Assembly: GCA_965243325.1 (NCBI GenBank)
Contig: CBDEUQ010000003.1
Span: 806,001 to 870,000 of the forward strand
DNA length: 64,000 nt
Direction of reading: 5' to 3'
Source of the DNA: JANQOH01 sp965243325
GTDB taxonomy: Bacteria > Pseudomonadota > Alphaproteobacteria > UBA7887
Below the pieces are notes generated by a model, which did not search any database, was not told the origin of the DNA, and saw nothing but the letters and a program-made list of their open reading frames with translations. How positions within the stretch are numbered: position 1 is the first letter of the stretch; every line of letters begins with the position of its first letter. Below are positions 1 to 8,412 of this stretch, piece by piece. The position numbers and the translations under genes are program-made.

Positions 1-217
1 ATCCGGCGGAGCGCGCCGCCGCCGGCGTGGCATAGAAGCGCACGCGCCGGCGCGCCGGGCGGCGGCTCGGACAGCTCGGCCGGCAGAACACGCCCGTCGA
101 CGTCACCGCGTAGACGAAGCGCCCGTCGAACGCGCGGTCGCGGTCGACGACGGCGGTCCAGAGCCGGTCGCCGTCCGGCGCCGGCTCGCGGGTGGGTCCC
201 GTAAACGAATTGATCAT
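1..217 (-). CDS. Ada-type methylphosphotriester acceptor domain, partial
   Basis: The gene runs off the left edge, so only its first 72 codons are present. The translation matches the N-terminal domain of Ada/AlkA-type DNA-repair regulators, which take a methyl group from DNA phosphotriesters onto a zinc-bound cysteine. Visible signature: a D-R-D-x-x-F-D-G-x-F-V-Y-A-V stretch (about residues 25-38), then S-T-G-V-F-C-R-P-S-C-P-S-R with Cys45 and Cys49 as two of the expected zinc ligands, then a VRFYATP motif. ATG at 217-215 is the first start in frame; a GTG or further upstream start is possible. What follows the domain (AraC-type regulator, methyltransferase or AlkA glycosylase) lies outside the window, so the full protein cannot be named. 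Confidence 0.8.
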   Translation of the reverse strand, partial: MINSFTGPTREPAPDGDRLWTAVVDRDRAFDGRFVYAVTSTGVFCRPSCPSRRPARRRVRFYATPAAARSAG

Positions 218-397
218 GCGCCGAATGTGCGCGCGGGCGCGCGGGCGCGCTATCCGAAATCGGGCGCCGATGTCGTTTTTTCCGCTATCCCGCGCCGGCG
301 CGGCGGAGGATGGGAGACCTGCGCCGGGCGCGGTTCTCGCGTCGCCGCGGCGCCGCTATGGTGCGCGCGTGCGTCCGGCCGACCCGAGGAGGAATAG

Positions 398-1405
398 GTG
401 CGCGCTTGGGAAATCGTTTCCGCCGACGGCGTCGATGCGCTGTCGCTCGCCGACCGCCCGACTCCCGAACCCGGTCCGGGCGAGGTGCGCGTGCGGGTCC
501 GCGCCTCGTCGATCAACTACCGCGACCTGCTGACGGTCGAGTCGCCCGCCGCGCGCAACCTGCCTTACCCGCGGGTGCCGAATTCCGACGGCGCCGGCGA
601 GGTCACCGCGGTCGGCCCCGGGGTGTCGCGGTTCAAGCCCGGCGACCGGGTCGCGAGCTGCTTCTTCCAGCGCTGGAACGACGGCGGGATCACCCCCGAC
701 GCCATGGCGAGCGCCCTCGGCGGCGCGCTCGACGGCGTCCTCGCCGAGGACGCCGTGCTCGCGGAAGACGGCGTCGTCGCGATCCCCGCCCATCTCGATT
801 ACCGGCAGGCGGCGACGCTGCCCTGCGCGGCGTTGACCGCGTGGCACGCCCTCGTCGAGAAGGGCCGGGTGAAGGCGGGCGAGACGGTGCTCCTGATCGG
901 CACGGGCGGGGTGTCGATCTTCGCGCTGCAGTTCGCGGCGATGCACGGCGCGCGCGCCATCGTCTTGTCTTCGAGCGACGCCAAGCGCGAGCGCGCGGCG
1001 GCGCTCGGCGCGTGGCGGACGCTGAACTACCGCGAGGTGCCCGAGTGGCAGGACGCGGTGCTGGAGATGACCGGCGGCGCCGGCGTCGACCACGTCGTCG
1101 AGGTCGGCGGCGCGGGAACGTTGGAGCGTTCGGTTCTCGCCGCCCGCGTCGGCGGCCACGTGGCGCTGATCGGCGTGCTCACCGGAGGCGCGGTCAACCC
1201 CACGGCGATCATGCGCAAGTCGCTCAGGGTTCACGGCATCTACGTCGGCAGCCGGGCGATGTTCGAGGCCATGAACCGGGCGATCGAGGCGGCCCGCCTC
1301 GAACCAGTCATCGAGCGCGCGTACGGTTTCGACGACGCCCGCGCGGCCTACCGCGACATGCGTGCCGCCGGCCACTTCGGCAAGCTGGTGATCGACGTCG
1401 CATAG
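398..1405 (+). CDS. Zinc-independent medium-chain dehydrogenase/quinone oxidoreductase-like protein
   Basis: A 335-residue cytoplasmic NAD(P)-dependent oxidoreductase of the medium-chain dehydrogenase/reductase family. The N-terminal GroES-like half holds the NYRDLL motif (about residue 47), where zinc-dependent alcohol dehydrogenases have a catalytic cysteine. The Rossmann half has V-L-L-I-G-T-G-G-V-S (about 165-174) followed by a short acidic/basic loop. The missing cysteines point to a quinone or enone reductase type rather than a zinc alcohol dehydrogenase; the substrate is unknown. The GTG start at 398 is chosen because GAGGAGGA lies 5 bases upstream. It is transcribed away from the ada-like fragment and convergently with the next gene, with only about 20 bp between the stops. 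Confidence 0.85.
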   Translation: MRAWEIVSADGVDALSLADRPTPEPGPGEVRVRVRASSINYRDLLTVESPAARNLPYPRVPNSDGAGEVTAVGPGVSRFKPGDRVASCFFQRWNDGGITPDAMASALGGALDGVLAEDAVLAEDGVVAIPAHLDYRQAATLPCAALTAWHALVEKGRVKAGETVLLIGTGGVSIFALQFAAMHGARAIVLSSSDAKRERAAALGAWRTLNYREVPEWQDAVLEMTGGAGVDHVVEVGGAGTLERSVLAARVGGHVALIGVLTGGAVNPTAIMRKSLRVHGIYVGSRAMFEAMNRAIEAARLEPVIERAYGFDDARAAYRDMRAAGHFGKLVIDVA

Positions 1406-1424
1406 GCGCTCGGAGGCGGCCGCG

Positions 1425-2195
1425 CTACTTCGGGTGCGGCCGCCGTCCCCAGATGTCGGCGTGATCGGCCCACAGGCGGTAGCCTTCGCCGGCGAGGCGG
1501 CGCGCCAGGCGCCGCCGGTCCGACGGGGCCAGGTGGCTGTGTTCCCACTGCACGAGCTCCGGCCGCCAGCCCAGGTCGAACGCCATGTCGACGATCTCGC
1601 CGTCGAAACCTTCCGCGTCGACGAGCAGGATGTCGGGCCGTGCGATTCCCGCTCCCGCGGCGGCGCGCGCGAGGGTCGTGACGGGAATGGTGAGGCTGAC
1701 GATCGCCGATGCGACGACCGCGGGCGGCAGCGTCCGGTCCCGCCTCTTCAGCAAGCGTTCCACGTGCGCGCGATCGAACGAGGCGATGCGGTTCGTCACC
1801 CCCTTCCGCAACGCCGCCGCCGCCCCGCCGTCGACCGAATACAGCGTCCGTTCGCCGGTCTCGCGGTCGATCGCGGCGTTCAGGCAGACGACGTTGGGCG
1901 CGCCGCGATACCGCGCCCGGAGGCGGGCGAACGCATCGGCCTGCGGTTCGATGAGCAGCGCCTTGTGCACCGTCTCGCGAAAGCGGTCGATGGTGCCGAC
2001 GAGCGGGTCGTTGGCTTCGCCATCGTTGGCGCCCACCTGGATGATGCTCGCGCTCCTCCGTTCGAGCAGTTCGGCCGCAAGCTCGGAAAAGCCGCGGAAC
2101 CCGTATCCCGTCTGACGGAGCCAGACGCCGGGGTGGCGGACCAGTGCCTTGGCGGAAAAGCGAATGCCGAGCGCCCGCTTGACCTCTCGGATCAT
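1425..2195 (-). CDS. FkbM-family SAM-dependent methyltransferase
   Basis: The protein has the FkbM core: a SAM-binding motif I (IIQVGANDGEANDPL), then the acidic motif of the ribose-binding strand (LLIEP), and a late ILLVDAEGFDGEIV motif typical of the family. FkbM enzymes O-methylate sugars or other small molecules, and in LPS loci they commonly act on surface glycans. Length from ATG 2195 is 256 residues; a TTG at 2252 would add 19 residues, but ATG 2195 begins a more natural MIREVKRALG sequence. It lies directly downstream of an interrupted glycosyltransferase gene on the same strand, supporting a role in surface polysaccharide modification. The acceptor is not predictable. Confidence 0.8.
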   Translation of the reverse strand: MIREVKRALGIRFSAKALVRHPGVWLRQTGYGFRGFSELAAELLERRSASIIQVGANDGEANDPLVGTIDRFRETVHKALLIEPQADAFARLRARYRGAPNVVCLNAAIDRETGERTLYSVDGGAAAALRKGVTNRIASFDRAHVERLLKRRDRTLPPAVVASAIVSLTIPVTTLARAAAGAGIARPDILLVDAEGFDGEIVDMAFDLGWRPELVQWEHSHLAPSDRRRLARRLAGEGYRLWADHADIWGRRPHPK

Positions 2196-2397
2196 GGGAT
2201 GCCCCTGGTCGCCTCCCGCCAGCGGTCGGCAATCCATGGCGCCGACAGGCAACGAAGGCGGATACGCCGGCGACCGCCTTCCAACGCGCTAATTCGTCTT
2301 CCCCGGCTTCTTCAGTTTTCGCTCGTAGAGCATGGCGTAACGGAGCCAGTGATTATAGGCCGTGGTAAGGGAAAAGAGAAAACCGTAGCCTCCTTCG

Positions 2398-3677
2398 GGT
2401 AACGTCAAGAGTTATGTGTCAGGGAGACGGGGGTGCTGATTCCCTGAGACTTGTTTTCGTGGATGAATACCGCGTAGAGGACGCGGTCCATTGAGGTCCG
2501 GTCCTGGAAGGTTCCCATGGGCCGGGTTCGTCTGCGGACCTCCCGGAACCTTCGTTCGATGGCGTTGGTGGTCCTGACCCGCTTTCGCTCATCGAGGGTC
2601 CGGTAGCGGAAGCAGGTGAGCAGCTCGTCGAGATCGCTGCGCAGGCAGGCGACGGCCTTGGGGTAGGTGCTTTGCCAGCGGTCGGCGAAGCGTCGGGCGG
2701 CGCTCTGGGCCTTGCGGCGGCTCTTTGCATTCATGACGGCGTGGACATCGGCCTTGACGGCCTCCTGGTCGGCCTTGCGGACCTTGTTGAGGATGTTGCG
2801 CATCTTGTGCGCCCAGCACCTCTGAACCGGGATGCCGGGATAGACGAACGGCAAGGCAGCCAGCAGGCCCTTGCCGCCATCGACGCAGATCATCTCAAGG
2901 CCTTCGCCGGTGAGCCCGCGGTGGTACAGCCGGTTGAGGAACACTTCCCACTCGCGGGCGCCTTCGCTGACGGCGAGATGGAAGTCGATGATCTCCTTCT
3001 TGCCGTCGGGGCGGATGCCGAGCGCCACCAGGACCGGCCTCCTGAGCGCGCCGGCGCCGGTCTTGCGGGCCAGCACCACGCCGTCGAGCATCAGCGCCTT
3101 GTAGGCGTTCTTCAGCGGCCTGCGGTGGAAGGCCTCGACCGCCATGTCGAGCGTCTTGGAGACCCGGCTCACCGTCGCGGCCGAGACCGGGCGCCCGAGC
3201 AGGGCCAGCAGGACCTCGCCCACCTTGCGCGTCGAAAGCCCCAGCACGAAGCCGGCCAGGATGGCACGGTCGATCTCCGGCGCGCGCCTTGCGTAGCTCT
3301 TCACAACCCCGGTCGGGCAGAAGTGCCGGGTGCGCGGCACGTTGAGCTCGATGTCGCCGAGCTCGCTCAGCAGGCAGCGGCGGTAGGTCCCGTTGCGCCG
3401 GTCGCGCATCGCGCCGGCGTCGAGGTTGTCGAGCCAGCGATCCACCGCCTCGGCCATCCGGCCCTCGATGATCTCGGCCAGCGCCTGGCGGCCGAGCGGG
3501 CGGTAGCCCTCGCCCCAGTCCAGTCCGCCTGCCTGCATCTCCTTCACCACCTCAAAGGCCTGGGGTAGGCTCATGATCGTCGCAGCTTGCTGGGACATGC
3601 GGGGTGCTCCTGTTTGTGGTTGTCGTCACCACAGGGAGTACCCCCTTCCCACCTGACACATAAATTCTTACGTCACC
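2398..3677 (-). mobile_element. IS256-family insertion sequence, copy 1
   Basis: A 1,280-bp element with imperfect terminal inverted repeats. The left end begins GGTAACGTCAAGAGTTATGT; the right end, inverted, begins GGTGACGTAAGAATTTATGT. It is flanked by a perfect 9-bp direct repeat CCTCCTTCG (2389-2397 and 3678-3686), within the 8-9 bp expected for IS256 transposition. The same 1,280-bp unit recurs at 9117 and 32641 in the same orientation. This copy interrupts a glycosyltransferase gene. Confidence 0.95.
2405..3598 (-). CDS. IS256-family transposase, copy 1
   Basis: A 397-residue DDE transposase that fills the element apart from about 80 bp on its upstream side. Family signatures include the zinc-finger-free N-terminus with A-E-I-I-E-G-R-M-A-E-A-V, the first catalytic aspartate in A-L-M-L-D-G-V, the second in M-I-C-V-D-G-G-K-G-L, the conserved Q-R-C-W-A-H-K-M-R-N-I-L block, and the C-terminal R-T-T-N-A-I-E-R-R-F-R-E-V-R-R-R-T block bearing the catalytic glutamate. 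Length is typical for the family (about 390-410). ATG 3598 is followed by MSQQAATIMSLPQAFE; the gene looks intact and is identical in translation to the two other copies. Confidence 0.95.
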   Translation of the reverse strand: MSQQAATIMSLPQAFEVVKEMQAGGLDWGEGYRPLGRQALAEIIEGRMAEAVDRWLDNLDAGAMRDRRNGTYRRCLLSELGDIELNVPRTRHFCPTGVVKSYARRAPEIDRAILAGFVLGLSTRKVGEVLLALLGRPVSAATVSRVSKTLDMAVEAFHRRPLKNAYKALMLDGVVLARKTGAGALRRPVLVALGIRPDGKKEIIDFHLAVSEGAREWEVFLNRLYHRGLTGEGLEMICVDGGKGLLAALPFVYPGIPVQRCWAHKMRNILNKVRKADQEAVKADVHAVMNAKSRRKAQSAARRFADRWQSTYPKAVACLRSDLDELLTCFRYRTLDERKRVRTTNAIERRFREVRRRTRPMGTFQDRTSMDRVLYAVFIHENKSQGISTPVSLTHNS

Positions 3678-4442
3678 CCTCCTTCGAGACATAGCCGGCG
3701 CACGAGATAATCGCGCAAGAAGAAGACCGGCAGGCCGAAATAGACCCTGAGCGCGGTCGAGGAAGATCGCGGCTCGGCCAGATGTGGAAATCTTCGAGCT
3801 TCGTGGCTTCCTTGCTTGCGCGACAAATGGCCGATGTCGTCGAACGCGTGGTGCAACAACGGTCCGCGGAGGCGGCGCGCGCGGAGTTCCTTGGAAACGC
3901 GGAACTGGTCCCAAGCACCGTGGGCAGGCATGCGGACGACGCGCCGATCGTAGAGCTTGGCGCGGTGAGGGGCGCGCGCCTTCCGCCAGACCCGCCCGGT
4001 TGGATCGACGAACGTCAGGCGCAGCAGGTAGGCGTCCGCGTCGGGTGGATCATTCGCGAACAAGGCCCGGATCTCGCGCGCCAGTTCGTCGGTCACGACT
4101 TCATCGGCGTCCAGGTCCAGCAGCCAATCATGCCGGCAGGCATCCTCGCCGACGCGTTTCTGGTGGCCAGCGCCCAACCACGGTTGCTTGATGACCCGGG
4201 CGCCTTCCTTTTCCGCTATCGCGACCGTGTCGTCGGTCGATCCCGAGTCGACCACCACGACTTCGCGCACGACCGGCGATACGGCGCGCAAGGTCGCCAC
4301 AATCCGGCTCGCTTCGTTGCGCGTGCGGATGTAGCACGAGATTGGCGGTCGGCTGTCGTCGATCACTGGCCGCTCCTGCACATGGCCAATTTACCCTGCG
4401 ATCGTAGCAGCCGCTTTGGTGCAGATCGCGCGGCGGGCGTCG

Positions 4443-5738
4443 TCAATACCGGTAGTAGTCGGGCTTGAACGGCCCGCCGACGTCGACGTTGATGTAGGCG
4501 GCCTGGGCGTCGGAGAGCCGGGTGAGGCGGGCGCCCACCTTGGCGAGATGCAGCGCCGCCACCTTCTCGTCGAGGTGCTTCGGCAGGGTGTAGACCTTCT
4601 TCTCGTAGGCAGCGCCGTTGGTCCACAGCTCGATCTGGGCGAGCACCTGGTTGGTGAACGACGCGCTCATCACGAAGCTCGGATGGCCGGTGGCGCATCC
4701 GAGATTGACGAGCCGTCCCTTGGCCAGGACGATCAGCTTCTTGCCGTCGGGGAACGCGACCTGATCGACCTGCGGCTTGATCTCGTCCCACACCAGGTTG
4801 CCGAGCGCCGCGATCTGGATCTCCGAGTCGAAATGGCCGATGTTGCAGACGATCGCGCGGTCGCGCATGGCGCGCATGTGGTCGAGGGTTATCACGTCGA
4901 TGTTGCCGGTCGCGGTCACGAACACGTCGCCGAGCGGCGCCGCTTCGTCCATGGTCACCACCTCGAAGCCCTCCATCGCCGCCTGCAGGGCGCAGATCGG
5001 GTCGATCTCGGTGACGAGAACGCGGGCGCCGGCGCTGCGCAGCGACTCGGCCGACCCCTTGCCCACGTCGCCGTAGCCGGCGACGACCGCGACCTTGCCG
5101 GCGAGCATCACGTCGGTGGCGCGGCGGATGCCGTCGACGAGGCTTTCGCGGCAGCCGTAGAGATTGTCGAACTTCGACTTGGTGACCGAGTCGTTGACGT
5201 TGATCGCGGGCACCGCGAGCGTGCCCGCGCGCTCCATCTCGTACAGGCGGTGGACGCCCGTGGTGGTCTCCTCCGAGAGCCCGCGGACGCCGGCCATGAG
5301 CGCCGGATACGTCTCGTGCATCACCTTCGTCAGGTCGCCGCCGTCGTCGAGGATGAGGTTCGGGCGCCAGTCGCCCGGACCCTCGACCGTGCGGTCGATG
5401 CAGCGCCAGAACTCCGCCTCGGTCTCGCCCTTCCAGGCGAACACCGGCATCCCCGCCGCGGCGACGGCGGCGGCGGCGTGGTCCTGGGTCGAGAAGACGT
5501 TGCAGCTCGACCAGCGCAGATCGGCGCCGAGCGCCCGCAGCGTCTCCATCAGGACCGCGGTCTGCACCGTCATGTGCAGGCAGCCGGCGATCCGGGCGCC
5601 GGCAAGCGGCCGGCGCGATGCGTACTCCTCGCGCAGCGCCATCAGGCCCGGCATCTCGGTCTCGGCGATCTCGATCTCCTTGCGCCCCCAGTCGGCAAGC
5701 GCGATATCGGCGACCTCGTAGTCGGCAGCGGCGGTCAT
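4443..5738 (-). CDS. ahcY: Adenosylhomocysteinase (S-adenosyl-L-homocysteine hydrolase)
   Basis: A 431-residue cytoplasmic enzyme that splits S-adenosylhomocysteine into adenosine and homocysteine, removing the inhibitory by-product of methyltransferases. It shows the NAD-binding VAGYGDVGKGSAESL loop, the NLGCATGHPSFVMS block, the substrate-site region around FNVFSTQDHAAA-type sequence, and the family-terminal FKPDYYRY that caps the cofactor of the neighbouring subunit. Length matches the family. ATG 5738 is preceded by GGAG. It lies downstream of the HPr gene on the same strand, about 100 bp away, a placement seen in other alphaproteobacteria. It may be transcribed separately. Confidence 0.97.
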   Translation of the reverse strand: MTAAADYEVADIALADWGRKEIEIAETEMPGLMALREEYASRRPLAGARIAGCLHMTVQTAVLMETLRALGADLRWSSCNVFSTQDHAAAAVAAAGMPVFAWKGETEAEFWRCIDRTVEGPGDWRPNLILDDGGDLTKVMHETYPALMAGVRGLSEETTTGVHRLYEMERAGTLAVPAINVNDSVTKSKFDNLYGCRESLVDGIRRATDVMLAGKVAVVAGYGDVGKGSAESLRSAGARVLVTEIDPICALQAAMEGFEVVTMDEAAPLGDVFVTATGNIDVITLDHMRAMRDRAIVCNIGHFDSEIQIAALGNLVWDEIKPQVDQVAFPDGKKLIVLAKGRLVNLGCATGHPSFVMSASFTNQVLAQIELWTNGAAYEKKVYTLPKHLDEKVAALHLAKVGARLTRLSDAQAAYINVDVGGPFKPDYYRY

Positions 5739-5839
5739 TCGGAATCTCCGGCGAAGGTCCGACGAAAGGCGCGGACGCGGGGGCGGCGGGATAGCCCCAT
5801 ATATGCGGCGGTGCCGCGTGCGGCAAGCGGGCGGCGGCG

Positions 5840-6127
5840 TCAGTCCTCGCCGAAACGCTCGGCGACCAGCGTCTCGAGCGCGTCCAGCGCCGCCTGCGCC
5901 TCGGGACCGACGGCGGCCAGCTCGAGGGCATCGCCGCGACCGGCGGCGAGCATCATCAGCCCCATGATCGAACGGCCCGAGACCGCCGCGCCGTTGCGGG
6001 ACACCGTGACCTCGGCGTCGAACGTCTGCGCGAGCTTGACGAAGCGCGCGGAGGCGCGGGCGTGGAGGCCCTTGCGGTTGGCCACGACGACCCGGCGGGC
6101 GTCAGCCTTGCCCGGCGCCGCCGTCAT
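5840..6127 (-). CDS. HPr-family phosphocarrier protein
   Basis: A 95-residue HPr. His22 in NRKGLHARASA is the phosphoryl-accepting histidine, and Ser53 in the GRSIMGLMMLA helix is the expected target of HPr kinase. The open reading frame continues upstream, but ATG 6127 is chosen because it overlaps the stop of the EIIA gene by ATGA and gives the usual HPr length. Together with hprK, the EIIA-Man protein and ptsN nearby it forms a regulatory phosphotransferase circuit rather than a sugar-uptake system; no membrane EIIC component is seen. Enzyme I is not in the window. Confidence 0.95.
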   Translation of the reverse strand: MTAAPGKADARRVVVANRKGLHARASARFVKLAQTFDAEVTVSRNGAAVSGRSIMGLMMLAAGRGDALELAAVGPEAQAALDALETLVAERFGED

Positions 6128-6531
6128 GCCGGCTCGCCCTTGAGGACCTCGCTGGCGACGTTGATGTACTTGCGTCCGGCCTCGCTCGCCACGGCGACGG
6201 CGCGGTCGAGAGGCGAGTCGGGGCCGAGGCTCGCCAGCTTGATCAGCATCGGCAGGTTGACGCCCGAGACCACCTCGACGTCCGCCGATTCCATGATCGA
6301 TATCGCCAGGTTCGACGGCGTGCCGCCGAACATGTCGGTCAGCAGCAGCACGCCGCCACCGCGATCGACCTCCGCCACCGCCTGCAGGATGGCGTCGCGG
6401 CACCGTTCGAGATCGTCGTCCGGCCCGATGCAGACGCTGCGCATCGCCTCCTGCGGGCCGACCACGTGCTCGGTCGCCAGGACGAACTCCTCGGCCAGAC
6501 GGCCGTGGGTGACCAGAACCATGCCTACCAT
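6124..6531 (-). CDS. PTS EIIA component, mannose (EIIA-Man) family
   Basis: A 135-residue cytoplasmic EIIA of the mannose family. The conserved phosphorylatable His9 sits in M-V-L-V-T-H-G-R-L-A, and LLLTDMFGGTPSN is the family's second signature. Alphaproteobacteria carry this stand-alone protein with HPr and HPr kinase but without the transport subunits, so it is probably a phosphorylation-dependent regulator. Its stop overlaps the HPr start (ATGA), so the two are translationally coupled. It is separated from rapZ by about 90 bp. Confidence 0.93.
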   Translation of the reverse strand: MVGMVLVTHGRLAEEFVLATEHVVGPQEAMRSVCIGPDDDLERCRDAILQAVAEVDRGGGVLLLTDMFGGTPSNLAISIMESADVEVVSGVNLPMLIKLASLGPDSPLDRAVAVASEAGRKYINVASEVLKGEPA

Positions 6532-6621
6532 CGCCGTGCGCCCCCTCCCGGCCGCCCGGGCATACTACCCCGCCTTTCTCGCCACGGTCACGGTCCTCGC
6601 CGCCGCAACGGGAATCTCGCG

Positions 6622-7497
6622 CTAGGCCGGCGGGCGGGCGAGATCGATGTCGCGGTGATGGACGGCGACGTCGACCGCGCCGTTCCGCCGCAGGCGCTCG
6701 GCCAGGCGCTCGGCGACGACGACGGAGCGATGGCGGCCGCCGGTGCAGCCGATGGCGAGCGTCAGATACGGCCTCCCTTCTTCGGCGTAGCGCGGCATCA
6801 GCGGCGCCAGCAGCGCCGCCAGCCGGTCGACGAAGACGGCAAACGCCGGATCTTCCGACACGAAGGCGGCGACCGCCGGGTCGTGGCCGCCGAGCGCGCT
6901 CAGGCGGGGATCGTAGTGGGGATTGCGCAGGAAACGGACGTCGAAGACGAAGTCGGCCTCGCGCGGCACGCCGCGGCGAAACCCGAAGGACGAGACGAAG
7001 ACGCAGAGCGCCGCGGGCGAGGCGGCGTAGCGCGCGCCGAGCAGCCGCCGGAGGTCGGGCAGGCCGAGCAGCGACGTGTCGAGCACCGAGTCGGCGCGCG
7101 CCTTCACCGGCGCCATCAGGAGCCGTTCGCGCCGGATGCCGTCGGCGGGCGGCCGGTCGCGCGCCATCGGGTGGCGGCGACGGGTCTCGGCGAAGCGGCG
7201 CTGGAGCACCGCGTCGTCGCAGTCGAGAAACAGAAGCGACAGGCTCGGGCGGCCGCGCGCGCGCAGCGCCTCCACCGTCGACAGCACCGTCTCGCTGCGA
7301 AAGTCGCGCGTGCGCGCATCGATCCCCACCGCGAGGCCGCGCGTGCTCTCCGCCGCCCCCGACAGCACGCCGTCGACGAGCCGCACCGGCAGGTTGTCGA
7401 TGACCTCGTACCCCAGGTCCTCGAGAATGGCGAGCGCGGCGGATTTCCCGGCGCCGGACATGCCGGTGACGAGGCACAGCCGCTCGATCGCGGTCAC
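6622..7497 (-). CDS. rapZ: RNase adapter protein RapZ
   Basis: A 291-residue nucleotide-binding protein. The P-loop GMSGAGKS is at residues 12-19 and a Walker-B-like LLFLDCDD in the middle. The C-terminal phosphate/RNA-binding block GCTGGRHRSVVVAERLAE is diagnostic for RapZ (YvcJ family). In enterobacteria it targets small RNAs controlling glucosamine-6-phosphate synthase for RNase E cleavage; the target here is unknown. It overlaps the end of hprK by 4 bp, so these are translated together. Linkage to ptsN, hprK and HPr is conserved widely and suggests a cell-envelope precursor/nitrogen control function. Confidence 0.95.
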   Translation of the reverse strand: MTAIERLCLVTGMSGAGKSAALAILEDLGYEVIDNLPVRLVDGVLSGAAESTRGLAVGIDARTRDFRSETVLSTVEALRARGRPSLSLLFLDCDDAVLQRRFAETRRRHPMARDRPPADGIRRERLLMAPVKARADSVLDTSLLGLPDLRRLLGARYAASPAALCVFVSSFGFRRGVPREADFVFDVRFLRNPHYDPRLSALGGHDPAVAAFVSEDPAFAVFVDRLAALLAPLMPRYAEEGRPYLTLAIGCTGGRHRSVVVAERLAERLRRNGAVDVAVHHRDIDLARPPA

Positions 7498-7913
7498 GGC
7501 CCGAGCCGCACGGCGACGCGGACCACCGCCGCCGCGGACGCGTGCCGCGCGGCGAGGCAGAGGACGGGAAGCTCGACGCCGCAGAGCGTGCAGACCGGCG
7601 TCTCGGGCAGCCGTTCGACGGGCTGCGCCGGGTCGAGCTCGACGACCAGCGCCAGGGGCGCCGGCTCGCCCGCCGGCAGCCGCACGATGCCGAGGCCGCG
7701 GACCTCGAGCAGGCCGGCCAGCGCCGGCGGCGCCGCCGCGATCAACCGACCGTCCGCGGGCCGCAACGCCACCTGGTCGTCGGCGACGAGACGAGCGCCG
7801 CCGTCGATCAAACGCAGCGCCAGGTCGGACTTGCCGGCGCCCGAAGGGCCGCGAAGGAGAACGCCGCGGCCGGCGATCGACACGCAGGTGGCGTGGACGA
7901 GGGTGTCGGGCAT
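7494..7913 (-). CDS. hprK: HPr kinase/phosphorylase, short alphaproteobacterial form
   Basis: A 139-residue protein containing only the catalytic C-terminal domain of HPr kinase. The P-loop G-P-S-G-A-G-K-S is at residues 22-29, followed by the DLALRLIDGGARLVADDQV segment and the family signature LEVRGLGIVRLP. Gram-positive HprK is about 310 residues; the truncated form lacking the N-terminal domain is normal in alphaproteobacteria, so this is not a fragment. It should phosphorylate Ser53 of the HPr encoded at 5840-6127. The stop overlaps the rapZ start. Confidence 0.95.
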   Translation of the reverse strand: MPDTLVHATCVSIAGRGVLLRGPSGAGKSDLALRLIDGGARLVADDQVALRPADGRLIAAAPPALAGLLEVRGLGIVRLPAGEPAPLALVVELDPAQPVERLPETPVCTLCGVELPVLCLAARHASAAAVVRVAVRLGP

Positions 7914-7944
7914 CGCCGGCGCCCCGCCCGCCGCTCGCGCGGGG

Positions 7945-8412
7945 TCAGGCCGCGTCGTGGCTCGCGCCCGGCTCGATCAAGACGGCGTACAGCGCGTCCG
8001 CGCCGTTGGCGCCCCGGAGCCTGGAGCACTGCGCCTTGTCGCGCAGCAGGCGCGAGATGCGCGCAAGCGCCTTCAGATGATCGGCGCCGGCCGTGTCGGG
8101 CGCGAGCAGCACGAACATCAGGTCGACCGGCCGGTCGTCGATGGCGTCGAACGGAACCGGGGTCTCGAAGCGGGCGAACAACCCCCACAGACGGTCGACC
8201 TCGGCCATCCGCGCGTGCGGAATGGCGATTCCCAGCCCGACGCCGGTACTGCCGAGACGCTCGCGTTCGAGCAGCACGTCGAGGATGCGGCGAGTGCCGA
8301 TGCCGGTCAGCGCCGCCGCGCGCTTCGCGAGCTCGTGCAGCGCCTGTTTCTTGCCCGTCGCCTTGAGGTCGGACAGTACCGCCTCCGGGCGCAGCAGCTC
8401 GCCGAGTTCCAT
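7945..8412 (-). CDS. ptsN: PTS IIA-like nitrogen-regulatory protein PtsN (EIIA-Ntr)
   Basis: A 155-residue EIIA of the fructose/nitrogen family. The active-site histidine is His66 in VGLGIAIPHARM. EIIA-Ntr transmits the phosphorylation state of the nitrogen PTS to potassium transport, sensor kinases and stringent-response enzymes. ATG 8412 is chosen because it overlaps the stop of hpf (ATGA) and starts the canonical MELGELLRPE sequence; an in-frame upstream start at 8439 would sit inside hpf. Placement right after rpoN-hpf is the classical arrangement. Confidence 0.95.
   Translation of the reverse strand: MELGELLRPEAVLSDLKATGKKQALHELAKRAAALTGIGTRRILDVLLERERLGSTGVGLGIAIPHARMAEVDRLWGLFARFETPVPFDAIDDRPVDLMFVLLAPDTAGADHLKALARISRLLRDKAQCSRLRGANGADALYAVLIEPGASHDAA

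Larger units (their letters stand above)
2289..4381 (-). pseudogene. WaaE-like family 2 glycosyltransferase gene split by IS256 element
   Basis: The 5' part (4381-3678) encodes a GT-A glycosyltransferase N-terminus: SCYIRTRNEASRI, VVVVDSGSTDDT with the nucleotide-sugar aspartate, and LLDLDADE as the DxD-like motif. It ends at LEGG followed by a short stop inside the insertion sequence. The lost C-terminus (GYGFLFSLTTAYNHWLRYA and on) is found intact on the far side of the element at 2388-2289. Removing the element and one copy of its 9-bp target duplication (2389-2397 / 3678-3686) restores exactly 268 in-frame codons including the stop. Such enzymes usually add a sugar to the LPS inner core. 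The insertion removes about 35 residues, including the terminal helix; residual function is doubtful. The start is probably GTG 4381; a GTG a few codons later is possible. Confidence 0.85.

Noticed and set aside
2672..3568. 298-codon plus-strand frame opposite the transposase, also at 9391 and 32915
   Set aside because: It is an antisense shadow of the IS256 transposase, low in complexity, and repeats only because the element repeats.
4416..6143. 575-codon plus-strand frame
   Set aside because: Antisense to ahcY and HPr; no domain, composition typical of a high-GC shadow frame.
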